In this document: one piece after another, positions 1 to 5,216 of the stretch
Numbering within the stretch: the first letter of the stretch is position 1
Layout: each line of letters starts with the position of its first letter
Assembly (NCBI GenBank): GCA_030691775.1
Contig: JAUYDN010000162.1
Span: 1 to 6,769, forward strand
DNA: 6,769 bases
Source: Dehalococcoidia bacterium
GTDB lineage: Bacteria > Chloroflexota > Dehalococcoidia > Dehalococcoidales > Fen-1064
Direction: 5' to 3'
Translations under genes and position numbers: made by a program
Notes under the pieces: generated by a model
The model's database searches: none
Seen by the model: the letters and a program-made list of their open reading frames with translations, nothing else
What the model was told of the DNA's origin: nothing

Positions 1-41
1 CCGGTGTTTGTGGGGGTGAAGCCCATCAGATAATGTCCATA

Positions 42-93
42 CAACAACGTAGGGGCGACCCTTGAGGTCGCCCAAAGGGCGGGGTCAAGCCCC
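42..93. repeat. Dispersed hairpin repeat, GTAGGGGCGACC type, copy 1
   Basis: The first 23 bases (42-64) are identical to 126-148. This copy continues into a perfect 8-bp stem, GGGCGACC (53-60) with GGTCGCCC (66-73) around a CTTGA loop, and then a second small hairpin, GGGG-TCAAG-CCCC (81-93). Two successive hairpins are typical of a dispersed palindromic repeat. Confidence 0.6.
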
Positions 94-125
94 TCGCATA
101 GAATATAGCGAAACGTTTTGGTGGT

Positions 126-148
126 CAACAACGTAGGGGCGACCCTTG
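126..148. repeat. Dispersed repeat, GTAGGGGCGACC type, copy 2 (truncated)
   Basis: Identical to 42-64 over 23 bp, but the match ends after CCCTTG, so the hairpin's second arm is missing. The break lies 25 bp before the MITE-like element begins, which suggests that insertion or deletion cut this copy short. Confidence 0.6.
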
Positions 149-173
149 GGAGCTTGTCTCAAAACAATTGGTC

Positions 174-283
174 TGTCATTCTGGAGGAGTCCCGATAGCA
201 TCGGGACGACGAAGAATCTGGTGGTGGGGAGGCGTTGCCTTATTCCCCCACTCTGAGATTCTTCGCTTCGCTCCAGAATGACA
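174..283. mobile_element. MITE-like element with 13-bp terminal inverted repeats
   Basis: A 110-bp palindromic element. Its ends are perfect 13-bp inverted repeats, TGTCATTCTGGAG (174-186) and CTCCAGAATGACA (271-283). Inside is a second perfect pair, CGAAGAATCT (210-219) and AGATTCTTCG (256-265). The left arm carries an extra hairpin, TCCCGAT-AGC-ATCGGGA (190-206); the centre has GTGGGG/CCCCAC (224-229/246-251) and GGC-GTT-GCC (231-239). It encodes no transposase, so it would be non-autonomous or a REP-like dispersed repeat. Similar GTCATTCTG...GAAGAATCT repeats are, as I recall, very common in Chloroflexota genomes. I see no clear target-site duplication. Confidence 0.65.
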
Positions 284-339
284 CCCATTTCTATCCTTGT
301 TAGTATCGGGAATGATATTAATGAGACAGACTCCGAGCC

Positions 340-349
340 TCGCCCCTAC
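340..349. repeat. Short inverted copy of GTAGGGGCGA
   Basis: TCGCCCCTAC is the exact reverse complement of GTAGGGGCGA at 49-58 and 133-142. It may be the far end of a repeat element whose interior was disrupted, with the MITE-like element lying between the two ends. Ten bases could also match by chance. Confidence 0.4.
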
Positions 350-390
350 AAATTATATGATTCCCTTTTTCAAGAGCGTGATGTGGGCTG

Positions 391-451
391 AAAAACGAGT
401 GTGTCTGCCGTACGCCGCCGTTGTCAAATCCGCCGGAGCACAACAGACACA
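391..451 (-). terminator. Possible terminator downstream of acsE
   Basis: On the minus strand, TGTGTCTG (451-444) pairs perfectly with CAGACACA (407-400) and is followed after CTCG by TTTTT (395-391). A second short pair, GTTGT (444-440) with ACAAC (424-420), lies inside and overlaps the outer arm by one base. The 36-nt loop is long for an intrinsic terminator, so this is tentative. It begins 25 bases past the acsE stop, where the transcript would be expected to end. Confidence 0.35.
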
Positions 452-474
452 ACGATACGCTGATAAACTCCGGC
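432..474. repeat. 7-bp inverted repeat next to the acsE stop
   Basis: GCCGGAG (432-438) and CTCCGGC (468-474) are perfect inverted copies 29 nt apart; the second arm ends one base from the acsE stop codon. No T-run follows on the minus strand. The pair interleaves with the 400-407/444-451 stem, so the two stems are either alternatives or form a pseudoknot-like fold. Confidence 0.4.
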
Positions 475-475
475 T

Positions 476-1351
476 TTAAAAGTCCAGCCAGGAATGAGAG
501 TACAGGTTGATGCCCAGCAGGACCTTTACGGTCTTCACATATTTTACATCTTCGGCGGAGAGCTTGCCGGTATCCACCGCCTCGCCGTCCATAACTTTGT
601 GCACTATCTTGACCAGTTCCGGTCTTTTCCCGCGTGCGATGTCAATAAGGTCCTGGTCGAAGGCATCCACGATGGCGGAGTGGATATCGTATTTCATCAG
701 CATCATCAGGTAGGTGCGGTTGAGGTACGGGCGTAGATTGTTCGGCGCACCATTGGAGACATTGGAAAGCCCTACGGCTGATTTCGCGCCCGGCGCCAGG
801 TCCTGCAACATGCTCATAAACTCCAGGCACGGTTTGACGTGGTTGGACTCGATGTTCACGGCCGGGGTGACAATAGGGTCGAACCAGATATTGTCGTTGG
901 TAATACCCTTTTCGCTGGCGGTATAGAGTAGCTCGGCGGCGATAGCGCCACGTTCGTTCGCGTCACGTGGCAAGCCCTCCCTTCCCCACAGCAAACCGAT
1001 GAAATCGCAACTATATTTCGTCACCAATGGCAGTTCCTCTTCCATTCTCGCCAGCGAGATAGAGTTGAGAAGCGCCCTGCCCCGGTGCACTTTCAGCCCG
1101 GCTTCCATAGCGAAGGGGTTGGTAGTATCGAGCGATAGCGGTTTACCGGTTACTTCCTGTACGGTCTTGACCATCCACTCCATGAATTTATCGCCCTCTT
1201 TGCGCGCGGGTCCGATGTTGATATCGATGTAGTCCATGCCCTGTTTGGTCTCCGCGATTGCCATTTCCTGGAGGGGCTGGGCGTTGCGCTCTTTCATCGC
1301 TGGACCCAGGGTCTTCGACATGATATTGAGGTTTTCACCGATGAGTATCAT
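476..1351 (-). CDS. acsE: 5-methyltetrahydrofolate:corrinoid/iron-sulfur protein Co-methyltransferase
   Basis: Cytoplasmic TIM-barrel methyltransferase of the pterin-binding (DHPS-like) family. It transfers the N5-methyl group of methyltetrahydrofolate to cob(I)alamin of the corrinoid iron-sulfur protein and so links the two branches of the pathway. It has 291 residues. The N-terminus MILIGENLN is typical. Residues matching the Moorella pterin and active site are visible: Asp75 (LSLDTTN), Asn96 (LLNSIS), Asp158 (FDPI) and Asn197 (GLSNVS). The C-terminus is about 29 residues longer than in Moorella AcsE (262 residues); the extra part is a helix-like insertion at about residues 239-272, between DLIDIA and the final VLLG region. 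The ATG at 1351 follows GGGAGGG within a few bases. It is 15 bp after acsC and so probably co-transcribed with it. A more distant pterin-type methyltransferase is possible by sequence alone, but the operon context supports AcsE. Confidence 0.95.
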   Translation of the reverse strand: MILIGENLNIMSKTLGPAMKERNAQPLQEMAIAETKQGMDYIDINIGPARKEGDKFMEWMVKTVQEVTGKPLSLDTTNPFAMEAGLKVHRGRALLNSISLARMEEELPLVTKYSCDFIGLLWGREGLPRDANERGAIAAELLYTASEKGITNDNIWFDPIVTPAVNIESNHVKPCLEFMSMLQDLAPGAKSAVGLSNVSNGAPNNLRPYLNRTYLMMLMKYDIHSAIVDAFDQDLIDIARGKRPELVKIVHKVMDGEAVDTGKLSAEDVKYVKTVKVLLGINLYSHSWLDF

Positions 1352-1354
1352 TTT

Positions 1355-1361
1355 CCCTCCC
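1355..1361 (-). promoter_or_regulatory. Ribosome binding site of acsE
   Basis: GGGAGGG on the minus strand, 3 nt before the acsE ATG, inside the 15-bp gap after the acsC stop. The short spacing and close coupling suggest that ribosomes ending acsC could restart on acsE. Confidence 0.7.
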
Positions 1362-1366
1362 GTTTT

Positions 1367-2713
1367 CTATGTTTTCCAGGATTTGAGGTATGCCGGGATA
1401 TGCGAGCCTTCTCTGGGACCGACCATGATTTCCCAGCCGGGAAGCTCTTCTTCTAAGCCGCCGCTTTCGGAGGCGGAATAGCCCGGGATTATAAGCTTGC
1501 GGTGCTTGACCTTACCTTCGATGCCGGACTTCTTCACAAACTGCCCCATCAAGTCGGCGACGAATTTACCCGCCGCCCAGGCGGTCATCACGGAAAGTCC
1601 TTCCGTATCCATTACCAGCAGGTAGCTGGGTATCTTGCTCCCTTCGATTTCACCCGAGACAATGAAATAGGTGAGTGAGAAGTTGGTGGTGATAAGTACC
1701 GGGGAGGCGTCCGAAGGCGTGCCGATTTCATAGATGCCGGGCGTGGTTGCCAGCGGTCTCTGCGGGTCGGTGAAGATGTTCATCCGTTCGACGACGAGCG
1801 GGAATAACGCCTCACCCGCAATATCCGACATCACCACGATGCCGGCGTACTTGGAAACGAACATCGAGGCAATCAGCGCTTCTTTGAGCGGGTTTTTGGT
1901 CATTTCCGCCGGAAAGGTGATGGTGGGATAGCCCAGGGGGCGGAATTTCTTCTGGAGGGCGGTGCCCCGGATGATAATCTGGTCGGTAAATGCCTGCTTT
2001 ACCGTGCGCGCACCGGAATCGATGACAATGTCCTTGACGCCGGCTTTCTCCAGCGCCTGTGTCAGTTCGGCAACCTCCTCCACGTTGGCGCCTTTCACCG
2101 CTACCGGGCAGTTGTTATCCTTTGCCAGTTTCCCCACCGCGTCCACAGTAGCTTTGGTAGCCGCATAGAGGAGAGGTTTGCGCTCAGCAATCCCCTTGAG
2201 TCCTGCCGCCAGCACTTCAGGTTTGTCCGCCATTAAAATGAGCGCGCCACCGGTTGCAGAAGCTACCCTGTTTACCAGCGCCTCGAATTTGGTGGCAACA
2301 CCGGACTCGCTCTTGACTGCCACCGCCTGTGCACGCAGTTTCAATCCCACACGTTCATAGGTGTACTGGTTGAACCTGTCCACTCGTGCCGCCACATCAG
2401 AGTCGGGCATAGCGTCCGTGACGAGGACAGCGATTGCCGTCGGGTTTTCAAACCTCTTTTCGTGGCGGAACATCACCGTCTCGCCGCCGACCTTGAATGC
2501 CGTGGTGCCCGTGCCGATGGTAATGGGGCGGATGGGAGGCGCTGAGGCTTCCGCCAGTTGTGCCTTGGCTTCCTCGGAGACAGTGGGACAGGCACTGAGC
2601 TCTGCTTTGCCCGCTGCCAGGTTCATAGCGAAGGCGAGGCAGGTCGGTACGCCACACTTGCCGCAGTTCGTTTTCGGCAACAACTTGAATATCTGTATCC
2701 CGGTTAGAGCCAT
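1367..2713 (-). CDS. acsC: Corrinoid iron-sulfur protein large (gamma) subunit
   Basis: Large subunit of the corrinoid iron-sulfur protein. Its cobalamin accepts the methyl group from AcsE and delivers it to AcsB, and its 4Fe-4S cluster helps reductively reactivate cob(II)alamin. It has 448 residues, against about 446 in Moorella. The N-terminal Fe-S domain (about 1-57) has Cys17, Cys20, Cys25 and Cys42 (TNCGKCGVPTC, then SACP). A TIM-barrel domain (about 60-315) follows. The C-terminal cobalamin-binding domain (about 320-448) contains TTNFSLTYF and IPGYSASESGG. The start is the ATG at 2713: homology begins at MALTG and an AGGAG lies just upstream. An in-frame ATG at 2746 would add 11 residues (MPACPAQERRT) that resemble nothing in the family. 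The gene is 199 bp after acsB and 15 bp before acsE. Its normal partner, AcsD, is not encoded in the window. Confidence 0.97.
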   Translation of the reverse strand: MALTGIQIFKLLPKTNCGKCGVPTCLAFAMNLAAGKAELSACPTVSEEAKAQLAEASAPPIRPITIGTGTTAFKVGGETVMFRHEKRFENPTAIAVLVTDAMPDSDVAARVDRFNQYTYERVGLKLRAQAVAVKSESGVATKFEALVNRVASATGGALILMADKPEVLAAGLKGIAERKPLLYAATKATVDAVGKLAKDNNCPVAVKGANVEEVAELTQALEKAGVKDIVIDSGARTVKQAFTDQIIIRGTALQKKFRPLGYPTITFPAEMTKNPLKEALIASMFVSKYAGIVVMSDIAGEALFPLVVERMNIFTDPQRPLATTPGIYEIGTPSDASPVLITTNFSLTYFIVSGEIEGSKIPSYLLVMDTEGLSVMTAWAAGKFVADLMGQFVKKSGIEGKVKHRKLIIPGYSASESGGLEEELPGWEIMVGPREGSHIPAYLKSWKT

Positions 2714-2717
2714 TGTT

Positions 2718-2722
2718 CTCCT
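2718..2722 (-). promoter_or_regulatory. Ribosome binding site of acsC (decides the start)
   Basis: AGGAG on the minus strand, 4 nt before the ATG at 2713, in the context GAGAGGAGAACA. It supports the 448-residue product over the upstream in-frame ATG at 2746, before which lies only AT-rich sequence with no good Shine-Dalgarno match. Confidence 0.75.
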
Positions 2723-2729
2723 CTCTTGA

Positions 2730-2744
2730 GCCGGACAAGCCGGC
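2730..2744. repeat. GC-rich hairpin just upstream of the acsC ribosome binding site
   Basis: A perfect inverted repeat, GCCGG-ACAAG-CCGGC, with a 5-bp stem and 5-nt loop, ending 7 nt before the AGGAG of acsC on the coding strand. It could be a 5' stem-loop of an acsC transcript or a processing site. On the + strand it is followed by ATTATTTT and looks terminator-like, but no + strand gene is present to use it. Confidence 0.4.
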
Positions 2745-2912
2745 ATTATTTTAACGTCCGGAGAAAAATCTCAAAACACAAGCACCAAATCACAAATAAA
2801 TTACAACTTCCCAAAATACAATTAGTTAATTATGTATTGAAATTTTGAATTTGTTTGGAGTTTGTATCTTGGAATTTGATATTTCCCCTTCTAAAAACTC
2901 TACTTTCAATTA
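2745..2912. other. AT-rich intergenic region between acsB and acsC with short repeated phrases
   Basis: Strongly AT-rich DNA, unlike the GC-richer genes around it. On the + strand it holds three imperfect 10-11-bp phrases: TTTTGAATTTG (2843-2853), TTTGGAGTTTG (2854-2864) and TTGGAATTTG (2869-2878). No open reading frame or RNA gene is evident. No clear terminator was found after acsB, so it is unclear whether acsB and acsC share a transcript. Confidence 0.6.
2748..2774 (-). promoter_or_regulatory. Possible sigma70-type promoter for acsC-acsE
   Basis: On the minus strand, TTGAGA (2774-2769) and TAAAAT (2753-2748) each match the -35 and -10 consensus at five of six bases. The spacing of 15 bp is shorter than the usual 17. 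Transcription would start near 2741, about 28 bases before the acsC ATG. AT-rich DNA throws up such matches by chance, so this is a weak call. Confidence 0.25.
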
Positions 2913-5120
2913 CTAACCGATTATGGGGTCCATCGTCAGAGCCGGGTGCCCTTTCTCCGTCAGGAAGGGCATGATTTCATCTTCCGTGGTGCCGATGGTC
3001 TCGTCCGCGATTTTATCCAGCAGGTCGGGCACGCCCATTTCCGCGGCTCTCACCTTGAGACGGTCGCCGATTTCTTCCTTGAGCATCTTGGGCATCCAGA
3101 CCATTCTCAGTAGACCGCCATCACCGATGAGGAACTTACGCTGGGTGATATTGTATTTACCGTGTCCCACGAATCCCGGCGTGCTGATGCCGCCACCGAT
3201 AGTGCCGGCAAGGGTGGTGAATTTCATACCGCAGGGAGTCATGCCGGTGAACTCGCGGTTGACGGTCATCAAGCCGTTGCACATCGGCAGTACGGCGGCG
3301 ATAGCTTCGCAACATCCGCAGGTAGTCATCGGGTCGTTGACCAGGCTGTAGAAATTGTAGTGGTCGATCTTACCGCGGGATGCTCTGGTGACGAATTCGT
3401 TAACGCCCTGCCATTGCCCCATTTTAACATCGATAACTTCTCCCTTGGGTACAGGCTGGTTGGGGCCTGTGGGGTTGATTTCGTAAGAGGCTTTGCAGTC
3501 CATCCAGTTGTAAGAACCGCAGAGACCGGTACGTTCCGGGCTGATGACGCAAACGTGGCTGGGGGCGAAGGACTGGCACAGGGTGCAGGAGTAATACATT
3601 TCCGTAGTCTCATCCGTCATCCCCTCGATTCTGGCATCGCGTTCGGCATAAACAATACGCGCTTTTTCCACGATTTCTTTGACTTTGGCGGCATCGGTGT
3701 AGAGTTTTACCTGGAGCTTATCGAAGATTCTGCCGAAGTCCTGGTGCAGTTTGGCGTGAAGGATGGTGCCGATGTGCGCCAGTTTGAACCCTTTTTCCAC
3801 CGCGCCCTTACCCACGCGCAGCCAGGCGATATCGCGCTGACCGATGTGCATTACGCCCTGGGCATAGTTGATGAGGTGGTGAATTTGGCGTTCCAGGATA
3901 GGCTCGTAGTCCGCCTCGAACTGGCGCCCCGCAACCTCGACATCGATAGCCAGCGGCAGGAGTGATTTAGCAGGCACATCCGAAATCTCAGGACCGATAA
4001 CTTCTATCTTGCCGTCCTCGACCTCGTCCATGCGTTTTGAGGTGACCCATTCCACCATCGGGGTACGGCCGCCGCCAGCTTCCAGGTAAATATCGTCGCC
4101 GCGCACGCGTTCACCTTCGAAGGCGGGACCGTAAGCGACCGGGATGGGAATTTCCGCCACGGTTACTTTAAGCCCGCGCACCTCGATAGCTTTCTGAACA
4201 ATCTGGTCGTGCGGAATATTGGAGACGACGTGCTCGTAGGTGCAAATGCCCGTGGGCAGAACTTCCGGGATAGGCGTATCGGCGATAACCGGGAAACCCC
4301 AGTTGATGGCACCGGCGGCGTTGGCATACCATTCGTCAGTCACAAAACCCATCGGCAGGGCGAAAGCGAAGATACGGTCTTTGTTATAGATTAATATCTT
4401 ACGGTAGTCACCCGGCTCGATACCACCGAAGGACATAGCGGCGCGGGTGGCGAAACCCATGGCAAAAACGGTGCCACTGACATCCGGGCTGAACGGCACC
4501 AGACGCACGCCCCAGCCAATCTGCACGCCGGCTTCCACCAGTTGCTCCGCGAAGTGTTTGCCATTATATTCCGCCGCCATAAAGACGTAAAGGTTCTTTT
4601 TCTGTAGCTCGTGGGCGATGGAAGCGGCAATCTGGGGGGTGGGCGCCGCACCCAGGATGGCAGCGAAACCGGGCGCCGTACCATCCACGAACTCGACGCC
4701 GCGCTTTCTCATGATGACGTCATCGGCGGCGCCGAGCCAGATATTATCCGGCGTCACATCCTCGCCGCGCAGGTAGAAGTTCGGGTTTTCCAGGTAGCGG
4801 ATGGCTTCGATGAGTTCCTCCGCCCAGAAGGTCGCCATCCCGGCATCCAGTGCAGGCGCGAGGTAGGGTAGAGGATGGAGTTCCCGTACCGGTGGCGGTA
4901 ACAGTGTGCGGCACTTCTTCAGGACAGCCTCCATGTCACCCAGTTTTTCTACTTTGTGACCCAAAATGCCGTAGATTATCGGCAGGTAGTAGGCGGTGTT
5001 GGGGAAACCAACCGGTTCATTGGCGCCCCACTTATCCATCGCCTCTTGCCACTTGTTTTCCGCGCGGTCGACTATCTTGTGTGCGCCTCTTATGGCGGCT
5101 GATGCGATTATTTTTGACAT
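2913..5120 (-). CDS. acsB: Acetyl-CoA synthase (CO-methylating), CODH/ACS complex subunit alpha
   Basis: Makes acetyl-CoA from CO, CoA and the methyl group carried by the corrinoid iron-sulfur protein, at a Ni-Ni-[4Fe-4S] A-cluster. It has 735 residues; Moorella AcsB has 729. All three bacterial domains are present: the N-terminal CODH-contacting domain (about 1-318), a middle domain (about 319-485) and the A-cluster domain (about 485-735). The short archaeal CdhC lacks the first. A-cluster ligands are Cys512, Cys515, Cys524 and Cys534 (YYSCTLCQSF, SHVC, GLCGS) and the Cys601-Gly602-Cys603 motif that holds the distal nickel. Every spacing equals Moorella's with an offset of +6. Phe518 in QSF matches the conserved phenylalanine beside the cluster. 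The end, HPALTMDPII, is typical of the family. Extra cysteines at 604 and 630 differ from the Moorella residues (Phe and Ser as I recall them). The ATG at 5120 follows a strong AGGAGG with 9-nt spacing. Confidence 0.98.
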   Translation of the reverse strand: MSKIIASAAIRGAHKIVDRAENKWQEAMDKWGANEPVGFPNTAYYLPIIYGILGHKVEKLGDMEAVLKKCRTLLPPPVRELHPLPYLAPALDAGMATFWAEELIEAIRYLENPNFYLRGEDVTPDNIWLGAADDVIMRKRGVEFVDGTAPGFAAILGAAPTPQIAASIAHELQKKNLYVFMAAEYNGKHFAEQLVEAGVQIGWGVRLVPFSPDVSGTVFAMGFATRAAMSFGGIEPGDYRKILIYNKDRIFAFALPMGFVTDEWYANAAGAINWGFPVIADTPIPEVLPTGICTYEHVVSNIPHDQIVQKAIEVRGLKVTVAEIPIPVAYGPAFEGERVRGDDIYLEAGGGRTPMVEWVTSKRMDEVEDGKIEVIGPEISDVPAKSLLPLAIDVEVAGRQFEADYEPILERQIHHLINYAQGVMHIGQRDIAWLRVGKGAVEKGFKLAHIGTILHAKLHQDFGRIFDKLQVKLYTDAAKVKEIVEKARIVYAERDARIEGMTDETTEMYYSCTLCQSFAPSHVCVISPERTGLCGSYNWMDCKASYEINPTGPNQPVPKGEVIDVKMGQWQGVNEFVTRASRGKIDHYNFYSLVNDPMTTCGCCEAIAAVLPMCNGLMTVNREFTGMTPCGMKFTTLAGTIGGGISTPGFVGHGKYNITQRKFLIGDGGLLRMVWMPKMLKEEIGDRLKVRAAEMGVPDLLDKIADETIGTTEDEIMPFLTEKGHPALTMDPIIG

Positions 5121-5129
5121 TTACTCGTT

Positions 5130-5135
5130 CCTCCT
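5130..5135 (-). promoter_or_regulatory. Ribosome binding site of acsB
   Basis: A full AGGAGG on the minus strand, 9 nt before the acsB ATG. It fixes the start at 5120 and suggests strong translation, independent of read-through from cooS 95 bp upstream. Confidence 0.85.
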
Positions 5136-5138
5136 GAA

Positions 5139-5173
5139 TTCAGTAGTTGGCGTTCAGCACTCAGCATTCAGCC
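5139..5173. repeat. Heptamer repeat array, acsB-proximal (TTCAGNN on + strand)
   Basis: Five 7-bp units in register on the + strand: TTCAGTA, GTTGGCG (degenerate), TTCAGCA, CTCAGCA, TTCAGCC. On the coding strand the last three read GCTGAAn/GCTGAGn. The array sits between the cooS stop and the acsB ribosome binding site and would be transcribed if the two genes share an mRNA. It resembles the short tandem heptanucleotide repeats known from some bacterial intergenic regions. Confidence 0.6.
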
Positions 5174-5195
5174 AGGGGGTAGGGTGGGGACTGTT

Positions 5196-5216
5196 AGCTG
5201 ATGGCTGACAGCTATC
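5196..5216. repeat. Heptamer repeat array, cooS-proximal (opposite orientation)
   Basis: Three 7-bp units on the + strand, AGCTGAT, GGCTGAC and AGCTATC, of the same GCTGAnn type as the array at 5153-5173 but in the opposite orientation. The last base overlaps the cooS stop codon. The two arrays face each other across a 22-bp G-rich spacer (5174-5195, with runs of 5, 3 and 4 G). As RNA they could pair as an imperfect hairpin: 5-bp GCTGA/TCAGC stems separated by 2x2 mismatches. Confidence 0.6.

Larger units (their letters stand above)
1..475. other. Non-coding, repeat-rich region downstream of acsE
   Basis: No convincing gene. The short open frames here (85-288 minus, 297-479 plus) run through inverted repeats and have no recognisable protein features. 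The region holds two copies of a GTAGGGGCGACC-type repeat, a MITE-like hairpin element at 174-283, a short inverted GTAGGGGCGA copy at 340-349, and two overlapping inverted repeats next to the acsE stop. Bases 1-41 show nothing I can name. Confidence 0.7.

Noticed and set aside
85..288. 67-codon minus-strand frame downstream of acsE
   Set aside because: Runs through the MITE-like element and the GTAGGGGCGACC repeats; the translation simply reads the repeat (ILERSEES-like spurious peptides are typical of such elements).
1..475. CRISPR array or tRNA in the repeat-rich left end
   Set aside because: The repeats are palindromic and irregularly spaced with only two full copies, and no tRNA cloverleaf or anticodon arm could be found.
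297..479. 60-codon + strand frame ending over the acsE stop
   Set aside because: No ribosome binding site of note, no recognisable features, and it overlaps two inverted repeats next to acsE.
2714..2746. Longer acsC start at the ATG at 2746
   Set aside because: Adds 11 residues unlike the family, includes the GC hairpin, and lacks a Shine-Dalgarno sequence; the ATG at 2713 has one and begins exactly where homology begins.
3162..3965. 267-codon open frame on the + strand
   Set aside because: Lies wholly antisense to acsB, which has complete family motifs; low-complexity translation with no recognisable domain.
5174..5195. Possible G-quadruplex in the cooS-acsB gap
   Set aside because: Only three G-runs are present on the + strand; a canonical quadruplex needs four.
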